DNA of 40,626 bases from Verrucomicrobiaceae bacterium UBA2429 (GTDB taxonomy: Bacteria; Verrucomicrobiota; Verrucomicrobiia; Verrucomicrobiales; Verrucomicrobiaceae). A program made the position numbers and the translations under genes. How positions within the stretch are numbered: the first letter of the stretch is position 1; each line of letters opens with the position of its first letter. The notes below the pieces were generated by a model that searched no databases, was not told the DNA's origin, and saw only the letters and a program-made list of their open reading frames with translations. This document shows positions 27,585 through 39,069 of the stretch, piece by piece. The stretch spans positions 140,891 through 181,516 of the forward strand of contig DDQZ01000110.1 of NCBI GenBank assembly GCA_002343505.1, given 5' to 3'.

Positions 27585-28307
27585 ATGCGCACCCTACCAC
27601 TTATCGCTTTTTCCGCGCTGCTGCCCGCCTTTCTCACCGCCCAGGATCCCGGTGTGCGCGAGTTTGAGGACCGCAGGCAGACCTCGCCCGCGCCGGTGCA
27701 GACGGGAGACATCGCCCGCTCCGCCGCCATCATCAATTCGATGGATGTGCTGGATGACTCGCGCCCCATCGAACCCGGAGACACGATTAGCATGCGCATC
27801 GTCGAGGACCGCACCGAGCCGCGCCAGCTCACGGTCGGTGTCACTGGTGAGGTTTACGCGCCCCACATCGGGCTTGTCAAAGCGGCGGGCCGCACCTCCA
27901 AGCAACTGGCCTACGAGGTCAAGCGCCGCCTTGAGGCTAGCTACTACAACAAGGCGACCGTGATCGTGGCGATTGACCGGCAGCGCCAGGACGACCCAAA
28001 CGCCCGCCTGCGCTACAGCAGCTCCGAAATAGATTTCTTCACCGTTTACGGGCAGGTGCTGCGGCAGGGCAAGTACGAACTGCCGCTGGACGAGGACATC
28101 ACCATCAGCCAGGCCATTCTGCGCGCGGGCGGGTTTGCCCAGTTCGCCAATCATGAGAAGGTCAAGCTGGTCAGAAAGACCCCCCAGGGAAACAAGACCA
28201 TCATCATCAACCTCGACACCATCATGAGGAAGGGGAACCTCGAATACGATGTCTATATCCGGAACAATGATGTCATCATCGTTGACGAGAAAAAGATCAA
28301 CATCTGA
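27585..28307 (+). CDS. Polysaccharide export protein (Wza-like, Poly_export and SLBB domains)
   Basis: The 240-residue product has an N-terminal signal (about 1-19). The Poly_export domain covers about residues 50-135, with IEPGDTISMRIVED and LTVGVTGEVYAPHIG. An SLBB-type domain runs from about 150 to the end (FTVYGQVLRQGKYELPLDEDITISQAILRAGG). It belongs to the outer-membrane polysaccharide export family, but it is shorter than Wza (about 380), lacks the lipid-anchoring Cys and the C-terminal amphipathic helix, so it probably relies on the preceding beta-barrel for the outer-membrane channel. It is part of the three-gene operon. Confidence 0.9.
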   Translation: MRTLPLIAFSALLPAFLTAQDPGVREFEDRRQTSPAPVQTGDIARSAAIINSMDVLDDSRPIEPGDTISMRIVEDRTEPRQLTVGVTGEVYAPHIGLVKAAGRTSKQLAYEVKRRLEASYYNKATVIVAIDRQRQDDPNARLRYSSSEIDFFTVYGQVLRQGKYELPLDEDITISQAILRAGGFAQFANHEKVKLVRKTPQGNKTIIINLDTIMRKGNLEYDVYIRNNDVIIVDEKKINI

Positions 28308-28413
28308 GCCAGCGAGGCGCGGAGTCTTTTTTGGAGGCGGTTTTCTTTTTGTGTGGCAGTTTCCAGCCCCCCCTGCTTGCGGCGGAGATTGATGCCGCCC
28401 CTCATTTCCCATT

Positions 28414-30636
28414 GTGAACACCACCCAGACCATCTCCATGGATCAGCCGCTGGCCCTGCCAGGCCAGGCGCAGTCCCACCAGCTCAACCGCATCCATGAG
28501 ACCTCGGCCAGGCTGCAGCGGTATCAGATACTGTTCCGCAGGCGCTGGTGGTTTCTCTTGCTGACTGCCAGCATCGGCGTCTGCGTGGCGGCAGTCATCG
28601 TTACCGGCAGACCGGAGGAGTACAAATCCGTGGCCAAGCTGGTCGCCGGCGGCAGGATGACGACACAAGGGGACTTCACATGGGTGGAGCAGTTGCAGGA
28701 CTTTTACGGCACCATTATTGACACGGTGCAGAGCCCGGAAATGAAGCAGCGCGCGCTGGCCCGCATCCGCGCCTTGTACCCCGACTTGAAGGATTCCGAG
28801 GTCAGAATCCAGGTGGTGCAAAACCGCGGGTCCGCCATTTTCAACGTGTTCGCCACCGGCCAGGACCAGGAGTATCCCAAAATCTTCCTCCAGGCGTTGA
28901 TGGACGAGTTCATCGCATTCCGGCAGAACATCCGGGAACAGGGGCTGGAGCGCGCGCTCAACACCTTCATCGAGGATTTCGTCAAGCGCGGCAGGGAGCT
29001 CCAGGACCGCGGGGAGAAGCTGGAGGCGTTTCGAAAAGCGAACAACGTGGTGCTGCTGACCAACGGCAACAATGACGCGGCTGCGTTTCTACAGTCTCTG
29101 AGGATAAAAAAGGAGGCGCTCATCACCGAACTGAACGAGCTCCGGCTGGCTCTGGAGGATGTGGACATCGCCATGGTCAACCGCGAGCGCGCGGTGCTGG
29201 GCGGCCAGGCCGCGCCGGGGGCGGTGACCGCCGCGCAGGGGGGCGAGGCGGCGGGTGTGACCCCGAAAGTGGAAGGCGGGCGCTCATCTTTGAGCATGTC
29301 GGTGGCGGAGAGGAATTACCTCGAAGTCCGCAACGAGGTCTTCAAACTGAACAATGAGCGCGCGAACCTGCTCAAGTCCTTCAAGGAGCAGCATCCGGCC
29401 GTCGTCGCGCTGGATGAGCGCATCGAGTCGGCGAAAAGGCTGCTGAATGATTTCCAGGACGTGATCCTCAAGGAGTTCCGGGGCCAGATTTCCGACATGG
29501 AGCGGCGTCAGCGGGTGCTCGACGAACAGATCGCCATCAAGGAGAAGGAGGCGCTGGAACTCGGCGCCAAGCTGGCCGAGCACGAGCGTCTGGAGGAGGA
29601 GTGGAAGGCCGCGAAACTCGCCCACGACCAGATGGCTGAAACCGTCACCAAGTTCCAGCAGATGACCAACATCCAGACGGACTATGTCGCGGTGCAGGAG
29701 CCCGCCTCCGAGGTCTATCAGGAGGAGCAAAAACTCCTCGTGCCGCTGACCGGCGGCCTGCTGGCGGGACTCGCCGGGGGAATGCTCGTCCTCCTCCTTT
29801 TTGACCGGCTGGACGACCGGATGAACTCCTTCGCGGAATTCCAGGCTTTGTTCCCAGGCGAGGCCGTGCTCGGCCAGATTCCGGAGCAGAAGCAGCGCGG
29901 GGATGTGGCGCTGCTGCAGGCCAACGACACGCGCCATCTTTACGCGGAGGCGTTTCGCAATGTCAGATCCTCCATCCTGTTTAAAAACTGGCAGGGGAAT
30001 CCGCCCAAAACCATCCTTGTCACAAGTGCCGTGCCCAATGAGGGCAAGACAACCGTCACTTCCAATCTGGCCATCACCATGGCTCTCGGCGGCGCCCGCG
30101 TGCTGCTCGCCGACTGCGACCTGCGCCGCGGCGGTGTCAGCGAGCTCTTCAAGCTGCCGAACACCCCCGGCCTTAGCGAGGTGCTGCGCGGCCAGGTCTC
30201 CTGGCGTGACGCCCTTCAAGACACGGGCATACCGAATCTCAAGCTGCTCGCGCGCGGCGAGGTCATTGACCAGACATCCGAAGTGCTGCTCTCAAAGACC
30301 GCCGAGACGGTCCTCCGCGAGATGGCCGCCGACTACGATTATGTGATCTTCGACAGCGCGCCTGTGCTGGTGGCGGATGACACGGGCAGCTTCGCTCCGA
30401 AACTCGACACGGTGCTTTTCGTCGTGCGCATGTCCTCCACCATGGCGCGGCTCAGCGGCAAGGCGCTGGACACGTTGTATGAGCGGCAGGTCAATGTCGG
30501 CGGTGTCATCCTCAACCGCTCCTCCTCGAACTTGAAGGAGTACACCTATTACAATTACGCCAGCTATTACTACACACCCGCCGCCCGCGCCGCCGCCAAG
30601 GAGGGCCAGTCGAAGGAGCCGGCCGCGAAAGCGTAG
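28414..30636 (+). CDS. Wzc-like exopolysaccharide tyrosine autokinase / chain-length regulator
   Basis: The 740-residue product has the Wzz-type topology: TM1 near residues 43-66, a long periplasmic coiled coil, TM2 near 443-468, then a cytoplasmic BY-kinase. The kinase shows Walker A in VPNEGKTTVTSN (about 538-550), Walker A' in LLADCDLRRGG (about 563) and Walker B in YVIFDSAPVLV (about 642). A terminal tyrosine cluster, EYTYYNYASYYYTP (about 709-722), is the expected autophosphorylation site. It should control polymer length and export together with the Wza-like protein. The start is GTG at 28414; an ATG at 28438 is an alternative. The 106-base gap after the Wza-like gene is larger than within the pair before it. 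Confidence 0.93.
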   Translation: MNTTQTISMDQPLALPGQAQSHQLNRIHETSARLQRYQILFRRRWWFLLLTASIGVCVAAVIVTGRPEEYKSVAKLVAGGRMTTQGDFTWVEQLQDFYGTIIDTVQSPEMKQRALARIRALYPDLKDSEVRIQVVQNRGSAIFNVFATGQDQEYPKIFLQALMDEFIAFRQNIREQGLERALNTFIEDFVKRGRELQDRGEKLEAFRKANNVVLLTNGNNDAAAFLQSLRIKKEALITELNELRLALEDVDIAMVNRERAVLGGQAAPGAVTAAQGGEAAGVTPKVEGGRSSLSMSVAERNYLEVRNEVFKLNNERANLLKSFKEQHPAVVALDERIESAKRLLNDFQDVILKEFRGQISDMERRQRVLDEQIAIKEKEALELGAKLAEHERLEEEWKAAKLAHDQMAETVTKFQQMTNIQTDYVAVQEPASEVYQEEQKLLVPLTGGLLAGLAGGMLVLLLFDRLDDRMNSFAEFQALFPGEAVLGQIPEQKQRGDVALLQANDTRHLYAEAFRNVRSSILFKNWQGNPPKTILVTSAVPNEGKTTVTSNLAITMALGGARVLLADCDLRRGGVSELFKLPNTPGLSEVLRGQVSWRDALQDTGIPNLKLLARGEVIDQTSEVLLSKTAETVLREMAADYDYVIFDSAPVLVADDTGSFAPKLDTVLFVVRMSSTMARLSGKALDTLYERQVNVGGVILNRSSSNLKEYTYYNYASYYYTPAARAAAKEGQSKEPAAKA

Positions 30637-30701
30637 TCGAGCATGCCGCATCACGGGACCCGACAGTCGTCGAGACGCGGCGCGGCGCGTCCGGCTGGGA
30701 T

Positions 30702-31694
30702 TCAGGCGCCGTCCGCAGCGCCGCGCGACTCGCCGCCCGCGCGGCGCCTGTCGTAGGCTTCGATGATGCGCTGAACCACCGGCAGGCGCACGATGTCCTT
30801 GGGCAGGAACTGCACGAAGCGCATACCTTCGACTCCCTGGAGCACCTCCACGGCCTCGCGCAGGCCGGAGCGCACATGGCGGCGCAGGTCCACCTGGGAG
30901 GGGTCTCCGGTGACAACGGCGCGCGCCCCCTCGCCGAGGCGGGTGAGAAACATGAGCATCTGCTCGGTGGTGGTGTTCTGCGCCTCGTCGAGAATGATGA
31001 AGGCGTTTTTGAGCGTGCGCCCGCGCATGTAGGCTAGCGGGGCGATCTCGATGGCGCCGCGCTCGATCATGCGCTCGGCCTCGTCGGGTTCGAGCATGTC
31101 ATAGAGCGCGTCGTAAAGCGGCCGCAGGTAGGGGAATATTTTCTCCTTGAGGTCGCCCGGCAGAAAGCCGAGGGCCTCGCCAGCTTCGACGGCGGGCCGG
31201 GTGAGCACGAGGCGCTGCACGGTCTTCTCCCGCAGATAATGCAGTCCCTGCGCCATGGCGAGATAGGTCTTGCCGGTCCCGGCCGGGCCAACGCCAAAGA
31301 CAATCTCGTGGTCGCGCATGGCCTGAACATAGGCGATCTGGCCGCGTGTCTTGGCAAGCACGGGCGGCTTTTTGGCGGAGCCGGCCAGTTTCAAAGTCAG
31401 AATGGAGGATGCGGGGGCGGCATCGTCATGGCCGGTGAGCACGCTTTCCGTGACGAGGCCGATCATCGCGGATGTGATCTCGCCGCCCTGGCGGCGCAGC
31501 CTTTCGAGCTGGGTGAGGACCTCGCGCGCCGCGCCCACAGCGGCCGCGTCCGCGCCTTCAATGCGCACCCAGGCATCGCGCGAGGTGATCTGCGTCTCCG
31601 TGCCGGCGGCGATGACTCGCAGGCCGCCGAGATCGTGCCCGATGAGCTTTTGCAGAAACTGCGGGGTCTCGTAAGTGAGGGTCTCGACGGGCAT
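30702..31694 (-). CDS. PhoH-family ATPase (PhoH-like protein)
   Basis: The 330-residue product is a PhoH/YbeZ-type P-loop NTPase. Walker A is GPAGTGKT (136-143) and Walker B is FIILDEAQN (232-240). Also present are RLVLTRPAVEAGEALGFLPGDL and VVTGDPSQVDL, both highly conserved. A KH-like N-terminal part (about 1-65) is typical of the family. PhoH proteins bind RNA and are linked to ribosome maturation via YbeY in many bacteria; ybeY is not adjacent here. The start lies 8 bases after the stop of a small exported protein in the same direction, so the gene is probably the last of a four-gene unit with the Ser/Thr kinase. Confidence 0.93.
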   Translation of the reverse strand: MPVETLTYETPQFLQKLIGHDLGGLRVIAAGTETQITSRDAWVRIEGADAAAVGAAREVLTQLERLRRQGGEITSAMIGLVTESVLTGHDDAAPASSILTLKLAGSAKKPPVLAKTRGQIAYVQAMRDHEIVFGVGPAGTGKTYLAMAQGLHYLREKTVQRLVLTRPAVEAGEALGFLPGDLKEKIFPYLRPLYDALYDMLEPDEAERMIERGAIEIAPLAYMRGRTLKNAFIILDEAQNTTTEQMLMFLTRLGEGARAVVTGDPSQVDLRRHVRSGLREAVEVLQGVEGMRFVQFLPKDIVRLPVVQRIIEAYDRRRAGGESRGAADGA

Positions 31695-31702
31695 CTGCTG
31701 GA

Positions 31703-32155
31703 TCAGTGATACCCATACGCCAGCGCCCAGTAGAGGCTCTTGGCGCGTTTGGAGCTGACGGAGAAAATGACGGTGTAGGTGCCGGTCTTGGGCGGGTTGA
31801 CGCGGGCGCTGGCGAAGTACTGGCTGGCGTTGAAGTCGAGGCTGATCTCATTTCCCTTTTCATCTAGGACGAGCAGTTCAAAAACCGCGTCATCCTCGGG
31901 GCAGCCTAGCCAGAAGGCGTATTCGTTGCCCTTGAACATCTGGTGTTTGACCATGAGGCGCTGGCCGCTTTTGACCTCGCCGTTCCAGTAGTCCTCGCGC
32001 ACGATGAAGCCCTTTTTGACAAAAGGGATGGCGGCTTCCATGGCGAAGCTGTGGGCGTCGTCTATGGTGGCAAGCGCGCTTGGACTCTGGAACAGAAGAA
32101 CTGCGAGCGTGATGAACGCGCACGCGCGGCGGAGAGTTGGAAGGCGGAAATTCAT
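31703..32155 (-). CDS. Small exported beta-sandwich protein of unknown function
   Basis: The 150-residue product has a signal peptide (MNFRLPTLRRACAFITLAVLL..., cleavage near SALA). The mature part is beta-rich: GQRLMVKHQMFKGNEYAFWLG, FELLVLDEKGNEI, then a KTGTYTVIFSVSS segment. The pattern, especially G-TYTV, recalls PPC-like pre-peptidase C-terminal domains, but I cannot confirm it. The chosen ATG at 32153-32155 places the signal peptide first; the open frame upstream is out-of-phase noise. It lies between an exported unknown protein and phoH. Confidence 0.72.
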   Translation of the reverse strand: MNFRLPTLRRACAFITLAVLLFQSPSALATIDDAHSFAMEAAIPFVKKGFIVREDYWNGEVKSGQRLMVKHQMFKGNEYAFWLGCPEDDAVFELLVLDEKGNEISLDFNASQYFASARVNPPKTGTYTVIFSVSSKRAKSLYWALAYGYH

Positions 32156-32195
32156 GTCGGGACCTTGGCTTGGGGTTCCTGAGGCGGGTGCGTGC

Positions 32196-33020
32196 TTACT
32201 TGGCGGCCTTGATTTCGCCGAGCAAAGTCTCGCAGATTTTGCCGATTTCGCGCACGGCATCACGGGTGAAGCCGTCCACCGCCCCTTCCATGCGGCCCAG
32301 GATGCCGCGCAGGCCTTTGGCGATGTCGGTGATGGCGTCATGGTCTTTCTTGTCCCTGGCCATGCGCTCAATGCGGCTGATGAAGTGCTCCACGAGCATG
32401 GGCTGGTTCAGCAGTTCGGCGCTGTCGGCGGAGAAATTTTTGGTGACCACCGAGGTGACGCTGGCGGTGCCGCGCAGCCAGCCGCCAATGCTGACGCATT
32501 GGGAGAGGTCGTTGTCCTTCATTTGCTCCATGGAGTCGCGCACTGTCTTCTGGGTTTTGTCGAACTCCTTGCGGATGGTGGCCCAGTCGCCGGCGTCGGC
32601 GGCATCGAGAATGGCCTGGGCGTGCGGGCGCACGGCTTTGATCAATCCGAGAGCAGTGGCAAGGTCTATGACATCGCGGCCAATGTCCTTGACGGACTCC
32701 TTGTCCTCGGCCTGAACAGCCACAAAACCCTCGGCCACAGTGAGGCCGAAAAGCAGCGCCAGGCGCGTGCGGTCGCCAGTCTTGGGCGGTTTCTCTTTGC
32801 GGACTTCCTGGCGCCAGTTCGGGGAGCCGAGCTTGTCGAGGACGGTGAAGACCTCGCTCGGCACCGGCACCACCACATCGTCCACGAGCTGGCCGGGAAA
32901 GGCGCGCGGGTCGAATTCCTGGACGCCGCTTTTGCCGCCTTGCGCGGAAACCAGAGCGGGCGCCGCGAATGCGAGAAGGAGCGCGCCAAAGGCAGGACGG
33001 AACGCGAAGGGGAGATTCAT
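32196..33020 (-). CDS. Exported helical protein of unknown function
   Basis: The 274-residue product has a signal peptide (MNLPFAFRPAFGALLLAFAA, cleavage near VSAQ). The remainder is alpha-helical without membrane segments, with DDVVVPVPSEVFTVLDKLGSP near the mature N-terminus and many Asp/Lys-rich helices. No family was recognised beyond its resemblance to hypothetical proteins of this lineage. It may be periplasmic or a surface protein. It starts 88 bases after the kinase stop and precedes the small beta-sandwich protein by 40 bases. The start was chosen for the signal sequence. Confidence 0.7.
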   Translation of the reverse strand: MNLPFAFRPAFGALLLAFAAPALVSAQGGKSGVQEFDPRAFPGQLVDDVVVPVPSEVFTVLDKLGSPNWRQEVRKEKPPKTGDRTRLALLFGLTVAEGFVAVQAEDKESVKDIGRDVIDLATALGLIKAVRPHAQAILDAADAGDWATIRKEFDKTQKTVRDSMEQMKDNDLSQCVSIGGWLRGTASVTSVVTKNFSADSAELLNQPMLVEHFISRIERMARDKKDHDAITDIAKGLRGILGRMEGAVDGFTRDAVREIGKICETLLGEIKAAK

Positions 33021-33108
33021 GGGAAGATCGTGCCGTGATGACATGAGGCGAAAGAAAGCCTTGATTCCAGCCTGCCGCAACCGCTTTGAGCCTGTGCGGG
33101 GCGGCCGC

Positions 33109-35688
33109 TCACTTGGCGAAGACCTCCAGCTCCGCAATGCTCCAGTGCGCGGAGGGCGCGCCGCCGGTCTGCTTGACGCGGACATGCCGCGTTTTCACCG
33201 GCTGGGGAAAGGCGATCTCCAGCAGAGGCTTGTCATTATCCCCGCTGGCGGCCCGGCTCCAGGATTTGCCATCAAGCGATGTCTCCACCTCATAGCGGCG
33301 TGGATGCTCGTCAGGCGAGCAGGACACATCAAGGGCCAGGCCGGAGATTTCACGATCCTCCTTGAGAGTGACTTGAAACCATTGCCCGGATTTCTGGGGC
33401 GTGTCCGTGCGCCAGCGGGTGGCGGTGTTGCCATCAATGGCGAGCCAGGCGTCCTCCGGCAAGTGGCTCGTGTTTACAGCCCAGTCGGTGCGCGGCCCCA
33501 CGCGCGGTTTTTTGATGGAGAGCCGCTCGGTCAGGGCCGTGACTTTGGGCAGGTTTGGGGGTGTGGTTCCCTTGAAGTAAAAACCCGGAATCTGGCTGCC
33601 GGCGACGAGTTGGGCCTGGTCTTGCTTCAATGCGGACGCATAAACGATCAACTCGCCAAGCAGCCCCTGGAAGGTGGATGCGCCCTGTTCGCCTCCGCCG
33701 ATGCGCAGCCCCTTGAGAGCTTTGCCGGGCGCGGAATGTCCTTTCTTTTCGACGCTGACACCGCGCCCTGCCGCCTCGCGAGCGCGCAGCAGGATGGTGC
33801 CGTCGGCATTCCATGCGATCAGCACGGCGCATGGCCGGGTGGCATTCAGATGAGGAGCGGCAAGCGTCTCACTCCTGCCCCCGGCGCGAAATTCCGCCGT
33901 GATCTGCCTCTGGCTGTTCACTCCGAGGAGCAAGGCGTTGTCCTTGTCCGCCTCCAGCGCGAGCACCCGCATCGGTAGCGCGGCGGCCTGCGCCTGAAAG
34001 ACCAGCACCAGGGTGAGACCGGCATCTCCCTTGCGGGCTGCCTGGCCGAATGGCATGTGCGCCGCTTTGGAGCCTGGTGCTTCAAAAGCCAGCACAGCGT
34101 CCTTGCCGCCTTCGGAGGTGAAGTTGAGCGCGTTGCGCCCGTCTTTGATGCCGCTGAAACCGTCCCCAGTGGTCCATGTGACGCGCCGGATGCCGGCCGC
34201 GGGTTTGCGGTCCGGTGTTTCCAGGACGTTGTCGTCGCCACGCGCGGCGAGGTCGTGCCATGCGGATGCCTGGCTGTTGACGGCGACCAGCGCGGGTTTG
34301 CCATCACTGCCTTTGCGGCCGGAGGACACGCCCGTGGTGGCGATGTAATGCATCACGATGTCATCGCTCAAAGGCGGAAAGACGCGGGATTCGGGCAGTT
34401 GAAAAAGAATTTTCGAAGAGCCAGCGGATGGCGGAGGGACTGGCGCGCTCTTGGCGGCGGTGTCCGGCCTGTCATCTTCCCCGCTGCTGCCGCCGAAAAG
34501 GAAAAACGCCAGCAGCAGCACAGCCACTCCGGCTCCAATGGCGATGAAGAGTTTCTTTTTGTCCGGCGGCGACCCGCAGGCCGCCGAGGCGGATTTTTGC
34601 GCGGGGCGTGCCAGCGCGCTGCTGCGGTTGCCTCCGGGGCGGACGACCTGCCTGGCTGTGTCAGCGCCCGTGATCGCGCTGGTGCGCGCCGCCACTTCGA
34701 CGACGGGCTGAGCTGTCGGGATGACCTCCAGCACCGGCTGCACATATCCGGTCTGCACGGGAGCCGGGGCAGTGCCGGGATAGACCTGGCCAGTGCCTGG
34801 CTGGACGGGAGGCGAGTAGCCGTAACCCATCGGCATCCAGGGCATCATGGGCGGAGCGGACGCCATTTTCTCCCAGGCGCGAAACTCCTCAATGGCCTGC
34901 TGCGCGTTCACTGGCCTGTCCTCAGGCTTCAGCGCCATCAGCCGCAGCACCCATGCCCCCAGCCAGGGCGGCACATGAGGGGCGACAACATGCAGTGGCA
35001 GGATGTCATGATTGAGGTGCTTGTCTATGACCACCGCCAGCGTGTCGCCGTCGAAGGCTTTGCGCCCGGAGAGCGCCTCGTAAAAGACCGCGCCCAGCGA
35101 ATACAAATCGGTGCGCTCATCCACCGGTTCCCGGGTGAGTTGCTCGGGAGCCATGTAAAAAACCGAGCCCATCACCGATCCCGTCACATCCTCCGTCTGC
35201 TTGCGCGCGCGCAGCCCGGCGCGGGCCAGGCCGAAGTCTATGATCTTCGACTGCATCCGCCCGCCGGGCAGGCGCTCGACCTTGATGTTCTCCGGCTTGA
35301 TGTCGCGGTGCAGGATGTGGCGCTGATGGGCGGCAAGGAGGGCTTCCAGTGTTTGCGAGGCCAGCTCTTTGAAGTCGTCGTAGTGCAGTGGGCCGCGGCC
35401 CACCACGTCGGCCAGGTCCTCTCCTTCCAGCAGCTCCATGACCATGAAGAGGCCCTCGCCGTCGCTGCTCACATCGAAGATGGTGACGATGTTCGGATTG
35501 CGCAGCGACGCCAGCGCGTCCGCCTCCCGGCGCAGTTCCGCCGCCAGTTTGGCGTCGCCTCCGGCGTCGGCGCTGCTCATCAGTCTTTTGATGGCGACCC
35601 AGCGTTTCAGCTCGTTGTCATAGGCGCGGTACACTGCGCCCACCCCGCCCGCGCCGAGTTGATCATAGACTTTGTATCGTTCCGCCAT
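33109..35688 (-). CDS. Membrane Ser/Thr protein kinase with LamG-like and F5/8 type C ectodomains
   Basis: The 859-residue product starts with a Hanks-type kinase (about 1-272): the Gly-rich loop GAGGVGAVY (12-20), Lys34, HRDIKPEN (Asp129), DFG at 151-153 and APE at 180-182. A Pro/Gln-rich juxtamembrane linker follows (about 275-375), then one TM helix (380-398, FIAIGAGVAVLLLAFFLF). The outer part has a LamG-like segment (about 450-700) and a C-terminal F5/8 type C/discoidin-like domain (about 725-859: DGNTATRWRTDTP, GQWFQVTL, YEVETSLDGKSW and HVRVKQTGG). Such ectodomains bind carbohydrate or other ligands, so the protein looks like a sensor that couples an external or periplasmic ligand to phosphorylation. 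PASTA repeats are absent. Confidence 0.92.
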   Translation of the reverse strand: MAERYKVYDQLGAGGVGAVYRAYDNELKRWVAIKRLMSSADAGGDAKLAAELRREADALASLRNPNIVTIFDVSSDGEGLFMVMELLEGEDLADVVGRGPLHYDDFKELASQTLEALLAAHQRHILHRDIKPENIKVERLPGGRMQSKIIDFGLARAGLRARKQTEDVTGSVMGSVFYMAPEQLTREPVDERTDLYSLGAVFYEALSGRKAFDGDTLAVVIDKHLNHDILPLHVVAPHVPPWLGAWVLRLMALKPEDRPVNAQQAIEEFRAWEKMASAPPMMPWMPMGYGYSPPVQPGTGQVYPGTAPAPVQTGYVQPVLEVIPTAQPVVEVAARTSAITGADTARQVVRPGGNRSSALARPAQKSASAACGSPPDKKKLFIAIGAGVAVLLLAFFLFGGSSGEDDRPDTAAKSAPVPPPSAGSSKILFQLPESRVFPPLSDDIVMHYIATTGVSSGRKGSDGKPALVAVNSQASAWHDLAARGDDNVLETPDRKPAAGIRRVTWTTGDGFSGIKDGRNALNFTSEGGKDAVLAFEAPGSKAAHMPFGQAARKGDAGLTLVLVFQAQAAALPMRVLALEADKDNALLLGVNSQRQITAEFRAGGRSETLAAPHLNATRPCAVLIAWNADGTILLRAREAAGRGVSVEKKGHSAPGKALKGLRIGGGEQGASTFQGLLGELIVYASALKQDQAQLVAGSQIPGFYFKGTTPPNLPKVTALTERLSIKKPRVGPRTDWAVNTSHLPEDAWLAIDGNTATRWRTDTPQKSGQWFQVTLKEDREISGLALDVSCSPDEHPRRYEVETSLDGKSWSRAASGDNDKPLLEIAFPQPVKTRHVRVKQTGGAPSAHWSIAELEVFAK

Positions 35689-35762
35689 GCGGTGTGTGGG
35701 AGTTTGACCCGCCAGGATTCCAAAGCGCGGGCGCTTGGCAAGAACGATCTTCGCAAATTCTT

Positions 35763-35799
35763 AAAAAGCAAAGAGCGCAGGCGTTTGGCGCCTGCGCTC
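35763..35799 (-). terminator. Rho-independent terminator of the small lipoprotein gene
   Basis: An 11-base-pair perfect stem (GAGCGCAGGCG at 35773-35783 with CGCCTGCGCTC at 35789-35799) has a five-base loop. On the minus strand it is followed by TTTGCTTTTT. It is 30 bases beyond the lipoprotein stop and ahead of the kinase gene, so it isolates the two. Confidence 0.88.
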
Positions 35800-35828
35800 C
35801 ACGAATCGGGTCAACCCTTGCGGGCTGC

Positions 35829-35954
35829 TTATTTGGTCTCAGGCGCCTTTTCGGCGGCCTTCGGCTCCTCGGCCTTGGGAGCTTCCTCAGCCTTTTTGCA
35901 GGAGGCGAAGGTGAAAGCCGCGGCGAGGGCGAGAAGGAGGGTGGTATGTTTCAT
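35829..35954 (-). CDS. Tiny lipoprotein with Lys/Ala/Glu/Pro-rich tail
   Basis: The 41-residue product begins with a lipoprotein signal (MKHTTLLLALAAAFTFASC) with lipobox FASC (Cys19). The mature 22 residues are a KKAEEAPKAEEPKAAEK-type Lys/Glu/Ala/Pro tail. Similar micro-lipoproteins are frequent in Verrucomicrobia and Planctomycetes; function is unknown. The dedicated strong terminator and its position, divergent from topB and isolated from the kinase, argue that it is a real, separately transcribed gene. The start was chosen at the second in-frame ATG (35954) for the signal sequence. Confidence 0.8.
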   Translation of the reverse strand: MKHTTLLLALAAAFTFASCKKAEEAPKAEEPKAAEKAPETK

Positions 35955-36197
35955 AGGGGCTTTAGAATTGATGACGGCCCGTGATGCCGCAAGCGGTAAC
36001 TTCGACACTTTCATTGCCGCGGATCATGCCATTCTTGTTTTTGCAAATTCCCCCGCTTGATGAGGGGAGCCAGCCCGGATGCGGGCTGCGAACTCGCTTC
36101 ATGTGACCCGGCCATCCAGGCCCGCAGGGCAGCTAATGATTGACATGGGGCTGGAAAGCGTGCCCTTCATTGCCGCCCGTCCCCCCCCATTTTCATC

Positions 36198-38816
<2,619 letters not shown>

Positions 38817-38830
38817 GCCGGCTCCCGGCT

Positions 38831-38854
38831 CCGCCCAAAGCGGCGCGGCTTTTT
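38831..38854 (+). terminator. Possible terminator after topB
   Basis: CCGC and GCGG flank CCAAA, with more partial pairing outside, followed by GGC and five T residues. The outer stem has mismatches, so the call is weak. Confidence 0.3.
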
Positions 38855-38983
38855 AGACAAACCCGGTGCTTCACAAAAAAACTGTGACTAAACTGGGAAA
38901 AATCAGTCAAGGAAAACGTGGTCAGAGTGCAACTGATTGACAGATGATTCGCGCTCGCTGGAAAACGAAATTGGCACACAGTA

Positions 38984-39012
38984 TTCGCATTTAATTTGTC
39001 GGTGTTTATCAT
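38984..39012 (+). promoter_or_regulatory. Candidate promoter of the lower-GC gene at 39070
   Basis: TTCGCA (38984-38989) and TATCAT (39007-39012, five of six consensus bases) are separated by exactly 17 bases. The distance to the AGGAG at 39055-39059 and the ATG at 39070 gives a leader of about 50 bases. The region is AT-richer than the flanks. Confidence 0.5.
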
Positions 39013-39069
39013 TACGAGATGACATCCACGAGGGCTGAAAGTCGGCAGTCTCGCAGGAGTGGTTGACGG

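Noticed and set aside
34057..36060. Plus-strand open frame opposite the Ser/Thr kinase
   Set aside because: Antisense to an unmistakable kinase with all catalytic motifs; its own translation has no family signature.
36140..36145. TTGACA upstream of topB
   Set aside because: No -10-like hexamer at 16-18 bases; a consensus -35 alone is not enough. A similar TTGACA at 14878-14883, before the SHD1 gene, has the same problem.
38971..38990. Sigma-54-like TTGGCAC...TTCGCAT
   Set aside because: The GG to GC distance is 12 bases instead of 10 and the -12 element is imperfect; a sigma-70-like site nearby fits better.
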